Positions 37,432-49,955 of a stretch of 64,000 bases of DNA are shown here, piece by piece (position 1 is the stretch's first letter; the number at the start of each line of letters is the position of its first letter). The DNA comes from Diphasiastrum complanatum (Eukaryota; Streptophyta; Lycopodiopsida; Lycopodiales; Lycopodiaceae). The stretch is from contig CM055098.1 of the NCBI GenBank assembly GCA_029204225.1, positions 3,521,607 to 3,585,606 of the forward strand, in the 5' to 3' direction. The translations under genes and the position numbers were made by a program. The notes beneath the pieces are model-generated. The model made no database searches. It had not been told where the DNA came from and was given only the letters and a program-made list of their open reading frames with translations.

Positions 37432-40400
37432 ATGGAGGAGAGGATGGATGTTGAAGAAGGCGAGGCAATCGAAGACTTTGATGGCACCGATCGTACTGAC
37501 ATTATTGTACGTTTGCTTTCAAATCAGTCTCACGCTTTCTGCAGTTAATTTTTCTTGTAGTTTTTTGAAGTTACAAGATGCTTCTGGTTTCAGACTCTCC
37601 AATTTCAGGGACGTAAATGACTTTCCGTACCAGCTGCTTAAAAATTTACGTTTTTTAGCAGCTCCTTGTCATCCACGCCATTTCTGGGCAGGCATGCTGA
37701 ATGTTCAGATACATCAGGTTTTCGTCAAATATACGAGAAGGCTCCAAATTTTTTTCGAATAAAGACGTTTCACATGTGAAATGTTTTTGTGATTATCTCT
37801 GTAGCAGTTTGATGTAGGGCTTTGAGTTTGTATGGTCCAATGCATTCTGGCATTTTATAACAATCCTACATGTTTTGGTCTTTGAGCTGAATATATTTCC
37901 ACCAATAATCCTTCATTTCTACTCCTTGGCTTGTCTTCATTGTGTCTTAGGGGAAAGCTCTTTTACTCCCATTTGATGAGGTGCGCCTGACGAGAGAGGG
38001 TTATGGCTGATCCTTTGCAGGCTCAGAAAATTGCGGAACTGCTTGGGGATGCACAGAAGGAGTTCGAGGGTGGAGTCTACACGGATAAGCTTGGTAATCG
38101 GAGGTTTTTCAAAATGAAAATTAGTGAAGCCCTAAACTTTCTACAATACTTTTACTGCTGAATTCGATCCTTCAGCAACTAGAGTTTGAAAAATGAGATG
38201 AGTTTTGTGGGTAATCACTGACAGAAACGTAATGCTCCTCGTAGCATTTCAGTCAAGACCCTGTGTCGATTCATAAATGGTTCGCAGGTTATTTATGTTC
38301 AATTAAATTTACGACGTTTCACAACCAATGCAGGATCGAAATTTGGTGGGTATGGATCTTTTCTACCAACAGAACTACGTGCACCTTCAGTGCTGGCTCA
38401 AGCCAAACCTGCAGCTGCAGCACCAACCACCTCTAACTCCAAGGACAAGATTTCTCCAGGTCGTGTTGGTGAGGTGCGATTTTTGTGCATTGTTGATGTT
38501 TTGAAAATTTTGTCATGTTTGATCAGCCTGCCCTTTTGCAAATTATGTGATAGGAGCATAAAGCTATGAGTGTATACTTATACCGTGCTGAGACATTATA
38601 AAAAACTACGTACAGATGTGAAGTTTAAAGTGGGGCGAGGAACAGGGGGGTGGGGGGCACAGTCGGTGCTTTTTATATGTTGTCACAGTTATGGTTTTGC
38701 AGCAGATTAGGCGGATGGAAGCTACTGCTTTGGTGACGGATGCAAGTCGTGGAGGCACATGTTCAGTAGACAAAGCCTCGGCCGGCCTGAGACTCTCGTT
38801 GCCTGACCATGCTGTGAAATCACAAAATTTGTTTGTGGGCTTCAATGGAAGGAACGAAGATATACAAGCTAGTTACCCACATAGCCAAGTGAAAGAGACT
38901 GATTTGAATTGGAATGCTGAAAGCGCTAATACTGTTCATTGTCCATCTGCTTTAGATAGAGGTGCTGTTTCTGTATATTTACCTAATGAGAATGCAAGAT
39001 CAAAAGGTGCGGCCAGTGGAAGCATAGCAGCTACTGGAGACACCTCTAGTAAAACCCAAAATTCTGGCGGCGATAAAGACTTTGAAAAAATGGAACGTAA
39101 GAAAGCTACATTGATAACGTTGCGCATAAAAAAAGATCCCGAGGGAGATATTCGAAGGAAGAACAGGCCAATCTATAGTGGGCTCGGCTTGAATGATTCT
39201 TCATCTCTTTCCCTGGAGGAGGAGCAAGAAGATGAAACATATCTATCGGATGCTTATTCAAGTCCTGATTTAAGCCCATTGACTATGATTCAGGCAAGTA
39301 ATCTGTTTTATTGTCAGGTTGAAAGTTTTACTTCTATTAGTATCCTAGAATACAAAGAGCTGGCTCTTTTTGACATAAATCGTAGACACTAACCAGATTA
39401 TGGTGTCCAGGTTGTTGTGTCACGCCTGCAGCCAAAATTTAATCTTTTGCTCTCTCCTTTGCCTGAACTTATTGGTCCACCAACTGATCCAAAAATTGCT
39501 TTGCTACGCTCTGTAAAAGGCAGTTCAACTGCCTTATCATCTGCAGTCAAAGGTAGGGTAGTACCGGAGGATTGCTTGGAGAAAACTGATACTTTGACTG
39601 AAAGTAAAGTAAGCGAAGGCAGAGATAAGAAAGAAAGTCTGCAAGCTAGGCCAAAAGTGAGGATGGCAGAAGTCAAGTCAACATTTGTTGAGGTTGTTCC
39701 GAAAGCTCAAATGGAGATTGGGAAATATAAGAAGTTCATACAAGATTTAAATGCTGATGCACATAGGATCCTGCATGAGGCTGCAAAAGAATATGAGGGG
39801 ATGGATCAAGTTGGACGTGAGGCGGTAATGGATACACGGGATGTAACATGGGATTCAAGTTTGAGCAGAGATGCAACTGAAATTCCAGTGGGTACCTTAG
39901 ATCCTTCAAAACAGGAAAGTGCAAAAAAGTCAGATGCTGTTAAAAAGCCAATGAAGACTTCAAAAAAAGAGAAAGGCAAAGTAAAGCCAAAAGACCGAGC
40001 TGTTGTATGTGAGTCATTAGAAGAAAGAAATGAAAGACGGGCTCCTGATATTTCAATAAGCTATGCAAAGAATATGCGGGACACTAATTTGTTAGTAACC
40101 GAAAAGGAAGGGCAGGGTACCGTCCAGCGCAAGGAATTTTATGAGACTTCAAAAGAAGCAAATATCTTTCGAAAAGAGTTTCCAAAACTACATATTCATG
40201 ATCTTGGGGCTGGAAAAGCAGATATAATAGTTGGAGAGGAATATGGGAAGGATTCAACTATGAAATCCTCAAAAGTAGCAAAGGAAGACAAAGATTCTTT
40301 TCAAAGGAAAGATCACTCTCCTATATCAGGGATGGGAGGTAGCTTGAAGGATGTCGTAAGGGATGTGAAAAAGGATACGGTAAGAAAATCAGCTTCTACA

Positions 40401-43400
40401 AAGCATCATGCAGAAAAAGTGTACAGAGATGTTTCTCAGATGAAAGAGTCATCAAAGGATAGGTTTACAGCCATTGATAAAGAAAGAGAGGGAAAGAAAG
40501 ATCCTTCCAAGAAAGGACTTAAACAGTCTGCTTTTGCGCTGGAGAAAAATGCAAAGGACTTTATTAATGTAGCTGCCAGGGAGTTGGAACTTGAACATGT
40601 AGCAACAAGTAGTGAATATCATGAAACAGGTATGAAAAATTTTGGTAAAGATTCAAAGTATGACAAGCTTATCAGGAAAGAGTTGAAGACAACTCAGGAA
40701 GGTGGAATGATGCTAAAGGAATCGGTAACAAAAATCACTGAAGCCTGTGTTGCTGAGAAAAACAATGTTGAGGGCTCCTTTTCCAACATGGACAGATATA
40801 ATCTTGGTATCAGTACCACTGAACCTGTTCCTGCTACTTCTGCACCACCAGGACTGCTCCCAGCAGGAACACTCGTGGTTGAGAACTGGGTCCTGTGTGA
40901 CAAATGTGGACGGTGGCGGCTTTTACTTCCTGAAATTGATCCCAAGAAGCTTCCAAAGAAGTTTTTTTGCAAGATGCTGGACTGGCTGTAAGTTTCTCAT
41001 TTATAATTGTCATACTTAACAGTTTATATTTCCCTCCGATTCCTCCATTTTTTATGTTAACAAAAAGATACACAAATGCATACTTGGTTTTGAACAGTCT
41101 TATTATATGACATTTTATAGAATTTGTTGTTTCATGTCTTGCCAATATAGCCATTTTAAGTATGTTCTGGCATACAATTTTCTCTTTCTATAGGCCGGGC
41201 ATGAACAACTGTAGATTTGAAGAAGATGAGACCAGCAATGCGGTGTATGCATATCTGGGGATTCCAAATCCCAAGTTTACTCAGTTAAATGCTTTGGCCA
41301 CCCAACCTCAGCTTTCTTCACTGCCACCAGCATCATCACTACCTGCACCATTTAGTTCTCTTAATTCATCGATTGTCACTGAGAAAACCCAAGAGACAAA
41401 GCGAACCATTGTGAGCAAAGCTGCTAGTAACAAAAAGAGTTTGGCTGGCAAATTGCCACTGGGACTTTCAAAGTCATCTTCTTTCTCTAAAAAGGGAGAG
41501 TCTGGTTCAACAAAAAGTAAAAAGTTGAATGATGTGGAGCATGTGTCTCAGGATCGTGATCAAGCTTATCCAGACTTAAAAGTTCACGGTGATGATGAGA
41601 ACAGTCTGTCCTTGTTAAAAACCAAGAGGAAGCAGGTGAAGACAAGCTCAGCTGAGGAACTTGAAGGTGTTCCTGCTCTGAAAAAGACCAAGATGGAAGA
41701 AGCAAGCAATTGTTATTCTTTGGGAACTCACTCAAGATCAAGAGAGAATATGGCTCATCATCATGATTATGAAGTAGAGGGTCACTTTCATGACAAATTA
41801 GGTTTGCCAAGCAAGAGTAGTAGCAAAATTACTACTTATTGTCAAGAGTTTAAAAAGACGGAAAGCTCAGCAGCTTTGCCAAATACAAGAAAACATCAGA
41901 AAGAAGGCACTCCAGATGGAGGGGTTGAACACAAAAGATCTTGTCAGAGCAAAACTTTGGAAGAACAGCCAATTGATAATTCTTTGTCTAACGCTGGAAG
42001 GACAAATGGCGAAAAATACACCAGTAAAGTAGGGGATACAAAAGTAGATAGAAAGTTCAAAGTAAGATTGAAAAGGGATGAAGATATTCAAAAAGGGGGA
42101 AAGAGGCGATTGGAAGATGAGGTTAGCAATAGCCCATTTCACAATGAGAAAAGAATGAAGCATACCAACGCAGATGGGACAAACTCAAGGCAAAACAAAG
42201 GAGAGCTTAGAGAAAGGCAAGAGCTCGGCACAAGGGCACCAGCTCCTTTGGGAAAGGAGCGTCTACCTGTAAATGCTTTGCAGGAACAGGAGCAGCCTAA
42301 AGGTATGAAAAACACAGAGAAAAGTTTAGCAGTGGGAGCTTTCAAAGAAGCATCTGAGATAGGCCGGACCTACTTAAGGGACAATGGACCAGAAAGTTTT
42401 CTTAGAGGAACTCCTTCAAAAGTTGCCAACATATCTGATGAGGCTGCTGCTAGGAAAAGGAGAAGGCAAAGATCGTTGTCTCCTCTGCCATCTAGCTCAT
42501 CTCAGGTTTCATCTCCAGAATCTTCCACAAGAAAGTCCAAAGGTCCTTTGTCCCCTGTTGAGTCTACTGTTTCTTCCCCCCCTGTTAAAGTTTCCAAGGC
42601 TGATGAATCAGCCATTGGGAAAAGGTCATTACGTAAGGATGAAAACCATGTAACAAGCAACTCTTCAGGTCCCACATACTTTGTGACGCATTCATGCTCG
42701 CCAAGTCTAAGAAAGCCTATAAACCATGAAACTGACAACCACTGTGATACGTCTGGCCCTGGAAAGCAAAAACTTCGGTCACAAGATGGTGATTTCCGTT
42801 TCTCTGATGAAGTTAGTGATTATAGACCAGACTCAGGGAGAGAGCTGAACAATGTTCGTAGTAGTGGTGCTAACCCTGCTCTTGTTGATGGACGTGGCTC
42901 CTGGAATTCTGATCACAACAATTTTTTACAAGATGAATGGAACGATCATCGAGGCCCTAGAGGTCTTCTTGAGACTAAAAGTCATGATACAAATAATAAA
43001 TGCAACAATGGACAAGGCTTGGAACGTGACGGTGCTGAAAAGTCGAGAGAGAGAGATGGAAGGAATGGCAGATATGATAGACATGATAAGGATTTCAATA
43101 AGGATAGGGATTTTCATGATGGGATACGTGATAAGAGGATGTCTGAAACAGGCTGTGATGGTTGGGAGGATAAGTTCGCAAAACAAAAAAAAGTTCGGGA
43201 CACCCGAGGTAGGGTTTCTTTAGGTGGGAGCCATCCTGACACACAGTTTGAAGTCAATCGGCTTGCCGGAATGAAGACTGGAATACTACCAGGTCATCTT
43301 GACAGGTTTGCTTGCTCAGATGGAAGGGATAGGCATAAGGATGCAACTTGTGACATTAAACAAGAGACAAGAGTGAAAGATATGGAGGGTGTTGGAAAAG

Positions 43401-44373
43401 AGAGCTATTTACGACCGGAGCAAGAAGATGCCCTTCATACGACTCATGAAAAAGATCTTCCAGAACGATATGAGAAGATTGAAGGCTTGCATTGGAAGGA
43501 AGGGAAGATGGGTTCTGCAAGTCAGGTGGCGACTTCGCCCAAGGTTGTCAGTGTGGAGAAACTTGTAGGTGCAAGGACAGGAAGTAAGGAAGGTGAAGCT
43601 GTTGTGGTCAGAAATGCAGAGGATTCAAATCTGCTCTCCAATTCAGATAGCAGGATTAGGGTGGAACAAGAGAAACATGCTGGGATAACAGTTTCAGGGG
43701 CAAAGCTTAAAAATCTTAACGATGTTTCTCTGGCCCAAAGTGGGGAAAATTTGACACAAGGGAGAGAGCCAAGCAAGGGCGTAGATGAAATTGCTGGCAG
43801 TAGGGGTACTGGTCCTAGAAGAATGTCACCAGTTAATGGGCACATGTTAAGGGAAGCTGATGTTGGGGGAGCAAGCAATATGAAAGGACAGCCAGCTCAT
43901 CAAGCTAGTGCTCTGATTAAGGAGGCAAAGAGCTTAAAACACACTGCAGATCGTTTACAGGTTCTATATTGTTTCCAAATCTATCTTCAAACTGGAATAA
44001 GAAGTGTAGAAATTTAGAACACTAGAAAAACTTGGAAATTGTTTTAAGGTGTGAATGGTGACGGAAGTAGTCACTACTCATGCAGATGATTACTAGGTAG
44101 TAGTTTGGTGCACTGAGTTTTTGAAGTGCACGGCCTTTTGGCAGGTCAACACATTTTGTTGAAAGTGATGCAGTTTAGAGTTCATATTAGCTGTGAAGCA
44201 GCATATGATGTTAGCAATTGCTTTCAGGGATCTGAAGCTATTCGTGGAGATTTATATTTGCACGCAGCTTTGAAGTTCCTTCAAGGAGCAGCTATTCTAG
44301 AGAGTAGTCAAGACGGGGGTGCAAAACATTTGGAAATTCAGGCTTTATATAGTGACACGGCTAAGCTATGCGA
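37432..44373 (+). CDS. CW-type zinc-finger protein, seven coding exons, 3' end not in window
   Basis: Inferred exons: 37432-37506, 38021-38093, 38334-38473, 38703-39293, 39411-40987, 41194-43960, 44228-44373. All junction phases agree and the frame stays open for about 1,790 codons. The N-terminus has the family's 'EEGEA' and 'EDFDG' motifs. Exons 2-3 give 'KEFEGG' and 'KFGGYGSFLP', hallmarks of the plant family. The CW domain (about residues 780-835, split by intron 5) shows 'ENWVLCDKCGRWRLL', then C-K-M, D-W and N-N-C-R-F-E-E-D-E: four Cys and conserved Trp. CW domains bind histone H3 methylated at Lys4, so a nuclear chromatin role is likely. Between and after lie long, Lys/Glu/Ser-rich, probably disordered stretches. 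Exon 7 carries the conserved helical 'YLHAALKFLQGAAILE' and 'YSDTAKLCE'. Homologues continue for several hundred residues, which I do not find. Intron 4 seems to have a GC donor. Start chosen as first ATG after an in-frame stop, with G at -3 and +4. Confidence 0.9.
39294..39410 (+). other. Intron 4, apparent GC-AG intron
   Basis: Exon 4 ends TTCAG and the intron begins GCAAGTAA; it ends GTGTCCAG before GTTGTTGTG. The CAG|GCAAGT context is the strong form seen in GC-AG introns, and joining here keeps the frame. No GT donor nearby gives a better junction. Inference from sequence only. Confidence 0.7.
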
Positions 44374-45998
44374 GTAAGTGTCAATTCTTGAATAAAAGAT
44401 TATCAGTTTGAAAATGGTGTTTGTTATCTGAATATGCAGAAGTGTTTTCTAGCATTTTAGGTCATTCAAGATTTATTTATATACCAAGCTTTTGATTCTC
44501 ATGGCTGCCGTTATTGATTTGAGTGTTATGTAATGTTATAAGTTAATAATACATTCCGTATGAGTAGGAAGTATCAATTAGATTATGTTTATTAAAACTG
44601 ATGCCGCTTTGACGTCATCGGTGTGGTTGAAGTCCTACAAAGTTTTGTTTTGATCACTTTATTTTTTTCCATTCATAAAGTCAAATCCTACTTCTACCAC
44701 TTGGGAGAGGCTAAATGCCATTTTAACCTGAATGTTATCACTAACATGGAAAGTGTTGGTCAAAAGGGCATCTTGCTCTAAAAAGGAAAATTTCTCGATT
44801 GTAAGCCATGAGCATTGCATTGGAGTTTCAACTGATGTCATAAGTTGCCAAGAATAACAAAGCCATGTGTTGCAAAGAATCTTTTGGACCTACGATTTGA
44901 TTGGAGATATGAACTTAAGGAGCCTTCAGAGCAATGACATCCTCCCTGCTATGTTAATCAAGTAACATGTAGATTTATAGGAACACTGCTGACCTGGCTA
45001 TTGGGTTTGAACCTTTAAACTTGAAGTTCAAAGTATGCAGTCAATGTTTATTTCCTAAGGAGCATGCATTGCAACTTGCAAGACAATAAGATCATGAGAC
45101 TGAGATAGTCTACTCCAAATTGAACACTAACTAGCTCTAAATGGTCTGGTTTGTCAAGTAAGTTTCCAGGTTGATACGAAATCTGGGGATGGTAATTTTC
45201 ATAACAGTCGTGGTTTAGATTTCATCCTATTTTCACACTTGTTATTTTGCTTGTCAATTTCTGGTCGTACCTTTGCCTTTCAAGTATAGCATTGAATCCA
45301 AATACTTTAGATCTGGCATGCCAAATAAGTTTCCAGGTCGATAGGAAATCTGGGGATGGTAATCTTCAAGTATAGCATTCTTGGTTTAAATTTCATCCTA
45401 TTTTCACACTCATTTTTTTACTTGTCAATTTCTGGTTGTAACTTTACCTTTCAAGTGTAGCATTAAATCTAACCAAAAATTGTGGAAATTTTGGAAACAA
45501 AATACAGTGTGTTTGATAGTTCATATTGGAAGATTGTGATGACTCAACATGCCGTGCAGCAATTAGCTGAGTTAAGTCTCTTTGCAGGGTTAGGATTCGA
45601 CTATTTGGCTAGAGTCACTATGAGATTGAGGTGAGGTCTGGGATGTGGGTGAAGTATGAGACTGGTCATGGGAATGGAGTCTGGTTGCTGGATCTAAAGG
45701 TATGGTTGAATATGTGCAAGTCCTAGAAGTGGGATTGAGGGTCACTACTTAGTGAGTAGGTAAACTACTAGATTGTGTTTTGGGGTTGCAAGTTTTTTGA
45801 AGTTGCAACTATTTTTGCCCATGATATACTAGTGTGTCCATTGAGCATTTGCAGAATGTGAGCATTTGGAGCTTGCAACTGCACTTGTAGAGTGATCACT
45901 AGTTTAGTGCTCACTGTTACTTTAAGTGGACTCCAGAGGCTGATTGTTTGGTCCACTACTGTGGGAAATCCGCAGAAGTGCTCCGTGGGTTTCAGTAT
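44374..45998. other. Start of intron 7 of the CW gene, non-coding
   Basis: Begins GTAAGTGT. I looked on both strands for the next family exon (expected to encode Cys-Ala, then a Tyr-Glu-rich helix) and did not find it. A coding-like minus segment lies at 44659-44841 (no known domain). A tandem duplication is listed separately. Confidence 0.5.
45160..45480. repeat. Tandem duplication, 167-bp period
   Basis: 'AAGTTTCCAGGT' at 45160 recurs at 45327. Both copies run through 'GAAATCTGGGGATGGTAAT', 'TTCATCCTATTTTCACACT', 'CTTGTCAATTTCTGGT' and 'CCTTTCAAGT'. It lies in intron 7. Confidence 0.85.
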
Positions 45999-46787
45999 CC
46001 TACTTGAGAGGGCGTTTATGCCACTAAGTATTGATGGTTCTAGAAAGTTTTAGCCTGAACAAGGACATCACACCCTTCATGGAAGGATACACCGATTTTA
46101 TAGATGCAAACATAGACTTCACCATAGTCATGACCTTTTGCGAATTGAAGCAGGCCCACATGGAATTCATGACAAGTCTTTCTAACAGAAAGCATATGAA
46201 AAGAAGAATCACCTGTTAGATACCAATAATATCTACTGAAAGTCACATATGGATATATGCGATAAACTAGTCCTTCCCGGCTTCTAGGATTATGGAATAT
46301 CCTCTTCAACGGTATAAACCTAAGTTGTACATGGATGCAGTCAATCATTCAAGGTCTTGTTACATGCCCTTATGTAACGGTTTTCCCGAGGCGAGGGTCT
46401 CATTTATGGGACAAAATGCTGGTTTGGAGCTATAGGTCTTTCGGGTGCCACATGTCAATGTCCTATTGGTGTGACCCTTTGTTATGGACCTGCGTCGGTG
46501 TGCACAACTGACGTGTCGCTGGTCATTCGTGACCCCTATGGTCGGAGATGATCCCACTTGGACTATGTATATAGAGGAGTTTTGAGAAATAACGCATGAC
46601 CTCTTGCATAATTAAGAAGCAAATTCTAGTTTAACACACTTTGTAAGGAGAGAGCACCAAAGTGAATTATATTTTCCTCTCCATGTCTGTTATAGCCACC
46701 TCACAAGTAACTGGTTCCATTGTTGGGAAGGACACTGACCATGATAATATTTATGTTCTATGGGCTTAGTTGATGGCCTTGTAGGTG
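45999..46787 (+). other. Unclassified; possible LTR remnant
   Basis: A TATATAGAGG near 46567 is followed by a leader-like stretch and ATGTCTGTTATAGCC at about 46683, a layout seen at the junction of a copia 5' LTR and gag. Coding support is lacking, so this is a weak call. Nothing else is recognised. Confidence 0.3.
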
Positions 46788-47475
46788 TCGGAAATTGAAT
46801 GGTGGCTCGAAATCAGAGTGTGTTTAGATCCAATGATTTGATGGATGTCCAGAATCAGAATCTGGAATTATTCACTCAAGATAGAAACTCGAGCTATTGG
46901 CAGCTGAAGTTGGAAATGTGAGCTATGGTTGTGGATCTGTCGTGAGTCAGATAGCAGCAATATTCAAGATGAAAAACAATCAGTAAACTATTGCAAGAAC
47001 AAAACAGAAGTGGAGACAAAATTGCACACTCAATTAAGAAAATGTTCTGAATAGATCAGAGTACATGAGCAGCGTGACTCTCTATGTCTTTTCCTTCTCT
47101 ACCTTTACAACACCAATGATCTGATATATATACATTCTACTGATGATTGTAGATCGCACTTGAACTGGAAAGTATACTTAATTTACTTAATTCGTCCTAC
47201 GGTAGCTAGACGTGTTTTGAACTGTAATGGTATGTACAGAGTTGGCGAACTGTCAACGTCGTCCTTCTGATCGACGTAGTGGACCTCAGTGTTTCGTTTG
47301 CGGTGTCTTGCGGGGCCTTGGAACCATCGTCACTCGATCGTAAGTGACGTTCGTACGGTGTTCTTGCGGAACCTTGCGATCTTTTTGCTTGCGGGACTTT
47401 TGTGGTCCTTTTGTGGTTGTGGTTGCGGCTGCGGTTGCAGTTTTTTTGCGTTTGATAAATTTACTATTTTCCAAC
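46788..47475 (-). mobile_element. Copia 3' LTR (minus)
   Basis: On the minus strand it starts TGTTGGAAAATAG at 47475 and ends CCGACA at 46788, giving TG...CA ends and a length of about 690 bp. A purine tract AAGGGGGAG lies about 80 bp upstream (near 47555). It contains short 'TTGCGG' and 'GGTTGCGG' repeats near 47400-47440. It belongs to the copia body that follows. Confidence 0.7.
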
Positions 47476-49855
47476 AGATTTTTTTTCTGTATATACAGAT
47501 TAAGGATGCTCATTACCAAGTGGATTTAGATTTGAGCATTGAAATTCAAAACTCCCCCTTAATGTGGATCCTGAAAATTGTCAACCTTCAAATTTAGAAT
47601 ATTGTTAAATCTGATATGATGGTCTCTCGATAGTGCTTTTTGAAGTAATCTGCTGCCACAAAATCTGTCTTGCAGTAAACGAGTGACACTTCCTTGCTCT
47701 ACACCTTTTTTTCTGAGATAATGATATCTGATTTCGATATGCTTACTTTGAGAATGAAATCTCGGATTCAGGGATAGTGCAATTGTGCTTTGATTATCAC
47801 AATATAAAGTCTTTGGCTGTTGTTGAGCAAGGTCGATATCCGCAAGTAGATTCCTCAGCCAAATTGCCTCTTTGGTAGCACTCGTAACAACTATTTATTC
47901 TGATTCAGTCGATGATAATGCCACTGAGGTGAGGTAAGTTTTCCATGAGATTGGGCCTTGATTGAATAGAAATACAAAACCAGAAGTCGACCTTCTGGTT
48001 TTGATATCTCCTGTGCATAAGCATCTGTGTATCCTTCAAGAATATTGGCAGATTGGCTGCCTCCATAACAGATGCGTAGATCTTTGGTAGCTTGAACATA
48101 TTTCAAGACTTTCAAAAGTGCTTTCTAGTGTGTCAACCCTGGATTAGATAGGAACTGACTCAGTGTAGAGCATAGCATACATCAATGAGCCGATTATGGA
48201 GTGAAATGGATACTGCTTCATGGCCTCCTTTTCTGCCTCTGTTTGTGGGCATTGTTTCTTTGACAGTTTCAGACCTGGGTTGAGTGGAAAGAAACTTGGT
48301 TTGCAGTTGGTCATGTCGCACATTAGTTAAGTATTGTTGTTGACTAAGGTAAATCTGTTTGCTTAGTCGATCTCTGGGTATCTGAATTCCGAGACAGTAG
48401 TGGGCTAGGCCCATATCGGTCATCTCGTACTCTTGTGCTAGCATGCCTTTGACATCCTTCAAAAATTTCAAATTATTATTGAATAGTAAAGTATCATCAA
48501 CATACAAGGTGATGATTGTGAAGGAGGTTGAAACAGGCTTGAATTAGACATTCGAGTTTGCCGAGTTTGGAATAAAACCATTCTCGATTAAGAATTTGTC
48601 GATCTTTTGAAACCAGGCCCTTGGGGACTGTTTCAGACCATACAGAGCTTTGTGAATTTTGCATACAAGGTGCTCCTTACCTGTGAGCTCATATCCTCTG
48701 GTTGTGGCATGTAAATGTCCTCTTCAATGGTCCCATTTAGAAACGTTGTTTGGACATCTATTTGGTGGACTTCAAGATCGGCTGCAGCTACATAAGAGAG
48801 TAGCATTTGAATTGAAGTATGCTTAACGACTGGGCTGAAAGTTTCAGAATAATCTAGATTTGGAGTCTGTGAAAAAACTTTTGCGACTGGTCTAGCCTTG
48901 TATCAATTTATCTTTCCTTCAACATCATACTTCATTTTGAATATCCATTTGCATGGAATCAGGTTTTGATCCTTAGATAGCTCCATGATAGTCCTAGTTT
49001 GATTTTCGATCAGAGAATCGAATTTTCTGTCCATAGCAGCTTTCCATTGATCAGCATCTTCAGTTGACATAGCCTCTGAAATAGTATTTGGTTCTTGTAC
49101 AAAGTAACAAGATGGATCATCCATAACTCGGGATGGAGGCTGTCTGGGTCGATTCGACCTTCTGGGTTGAATTTCGACCCTCTGATGTGATTCGACCTGT
49201 TGAGGATCTGGTGACTCACTGTTTGAGTCTGAATCGATTTTCTGATTTTCGATCGTGAGGTTGGAATTGGTTTCAACCTTAGATCGGAATTGGCTGGACC
49301 CTTACCCTTGTGGTCGAAAAATTGATCTTCCACAAAGATGACATCTCTATTGTAGAGTTTGTAGGCCTTGTGGTCGGGAGAATAGCCAATAAAAATCGAT
49401 TTTCTGCTAGCGTCATCTAGCTTCTTCCTCAATTCATCAGGGATTTGAGAGTATGATATACATCCAAAAACTCGAATATGCTCGAGTCATGGTTTCGATC
49501 CTGTCCACACCTCGTGGGGCATTGTTGTTGAGAGCTTGTGTGCTAAATTGGTTCTGTAAATAGGCAGCAATCAATACAGCTTTTGCCTAGAATGTCTTAG
49601 GAAGGGAGGCATGGGCCAACATGCTCTTTGCACTCTCAATGAGAGTTCGATTCTTCCTTTTAGCTACACTATTGGACTATGGTGAGTAGCTTGTAGTGAA
49701 TAGTTGGTGTATCCCATTCACCTTGCAAAAGTCCTTGAATTCGTAGAAATTAATTTTCCACCTCCATCAGTACGTAGAGCCCTGATTTTTCTCTGGGTCT
49801 GATTTTCTGTAGATGCCTTGAATTGTTTGAAGAACTTGAATGCTTCCAAGGTTGC
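47476..49855 (-). mobile_element. Copia pol fossil: integrase, RT, RNase H
   Basis: Minus-strand landmarks from high to low coordinate are: integrase end 'EAFKFFKQFK' and 'IRALRTDGGGKL' (49.75-49.85 kb); the linker before RT with 'SRKSIFIGYSPDHKAYKLYN'; RT start 'WKAAMDRKFDSLIENQT'; the catalytic 'MYVDD' at 48507; 'DMGLAHYCLGIQI'; and RNase H near 47.9-48.1 kb. Gag, protease and the 5' LTR are missing. The element is cut at about 49855 by the TTCGAA-box sequence. Broken; unrelated in orientation to the copia piece at 56 kb. Confidence 0.9.
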
Positions 49856-49856
49856 A

Positions 49857-49955
49857 TCCCGATTCGAACAGGTCAATTCGAACCGGCTAGTTCGAACTGA
49901 TTCTTTGAGGTTCGAACCGCCAGGCCAGGTTCGAATCAAAAAACGGTTCGAACCT
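49857..49955. repeat. Cluster of six TTCGAA boxes
   Basis: TTCGAA occurs about every 14-20 bp, flanked by variable bases, including two perfect GGTTCGAACC palindromes. It marks the point where copia pol is interrupted and lies on the 3' side of a minus-strand hAT remnant. Such spaced boxes are typical of hAT subterminal transposase-binding sites, so this may be that element's end. Confidence 0.6.

Noticed and set aside
41487-43878. Minus-strand open frames of up to 118 codons
   Set aside because: Antisense shadows of the large CW gene exon 6.
43961-44227. Reading exon 6 through to a stop at 44017 as the protein end
   Set aside because: A donor at 43961 and an acceptor at 44227 restore the family's conserved helical segment in phase.
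49905-49955. tRNA or SINE internal promoter, because of GGTTCGAATC
   Set aside because: Six boxes recur without an A box, anticodon stem or acceptor pairing; better explained as subterminal repeats.
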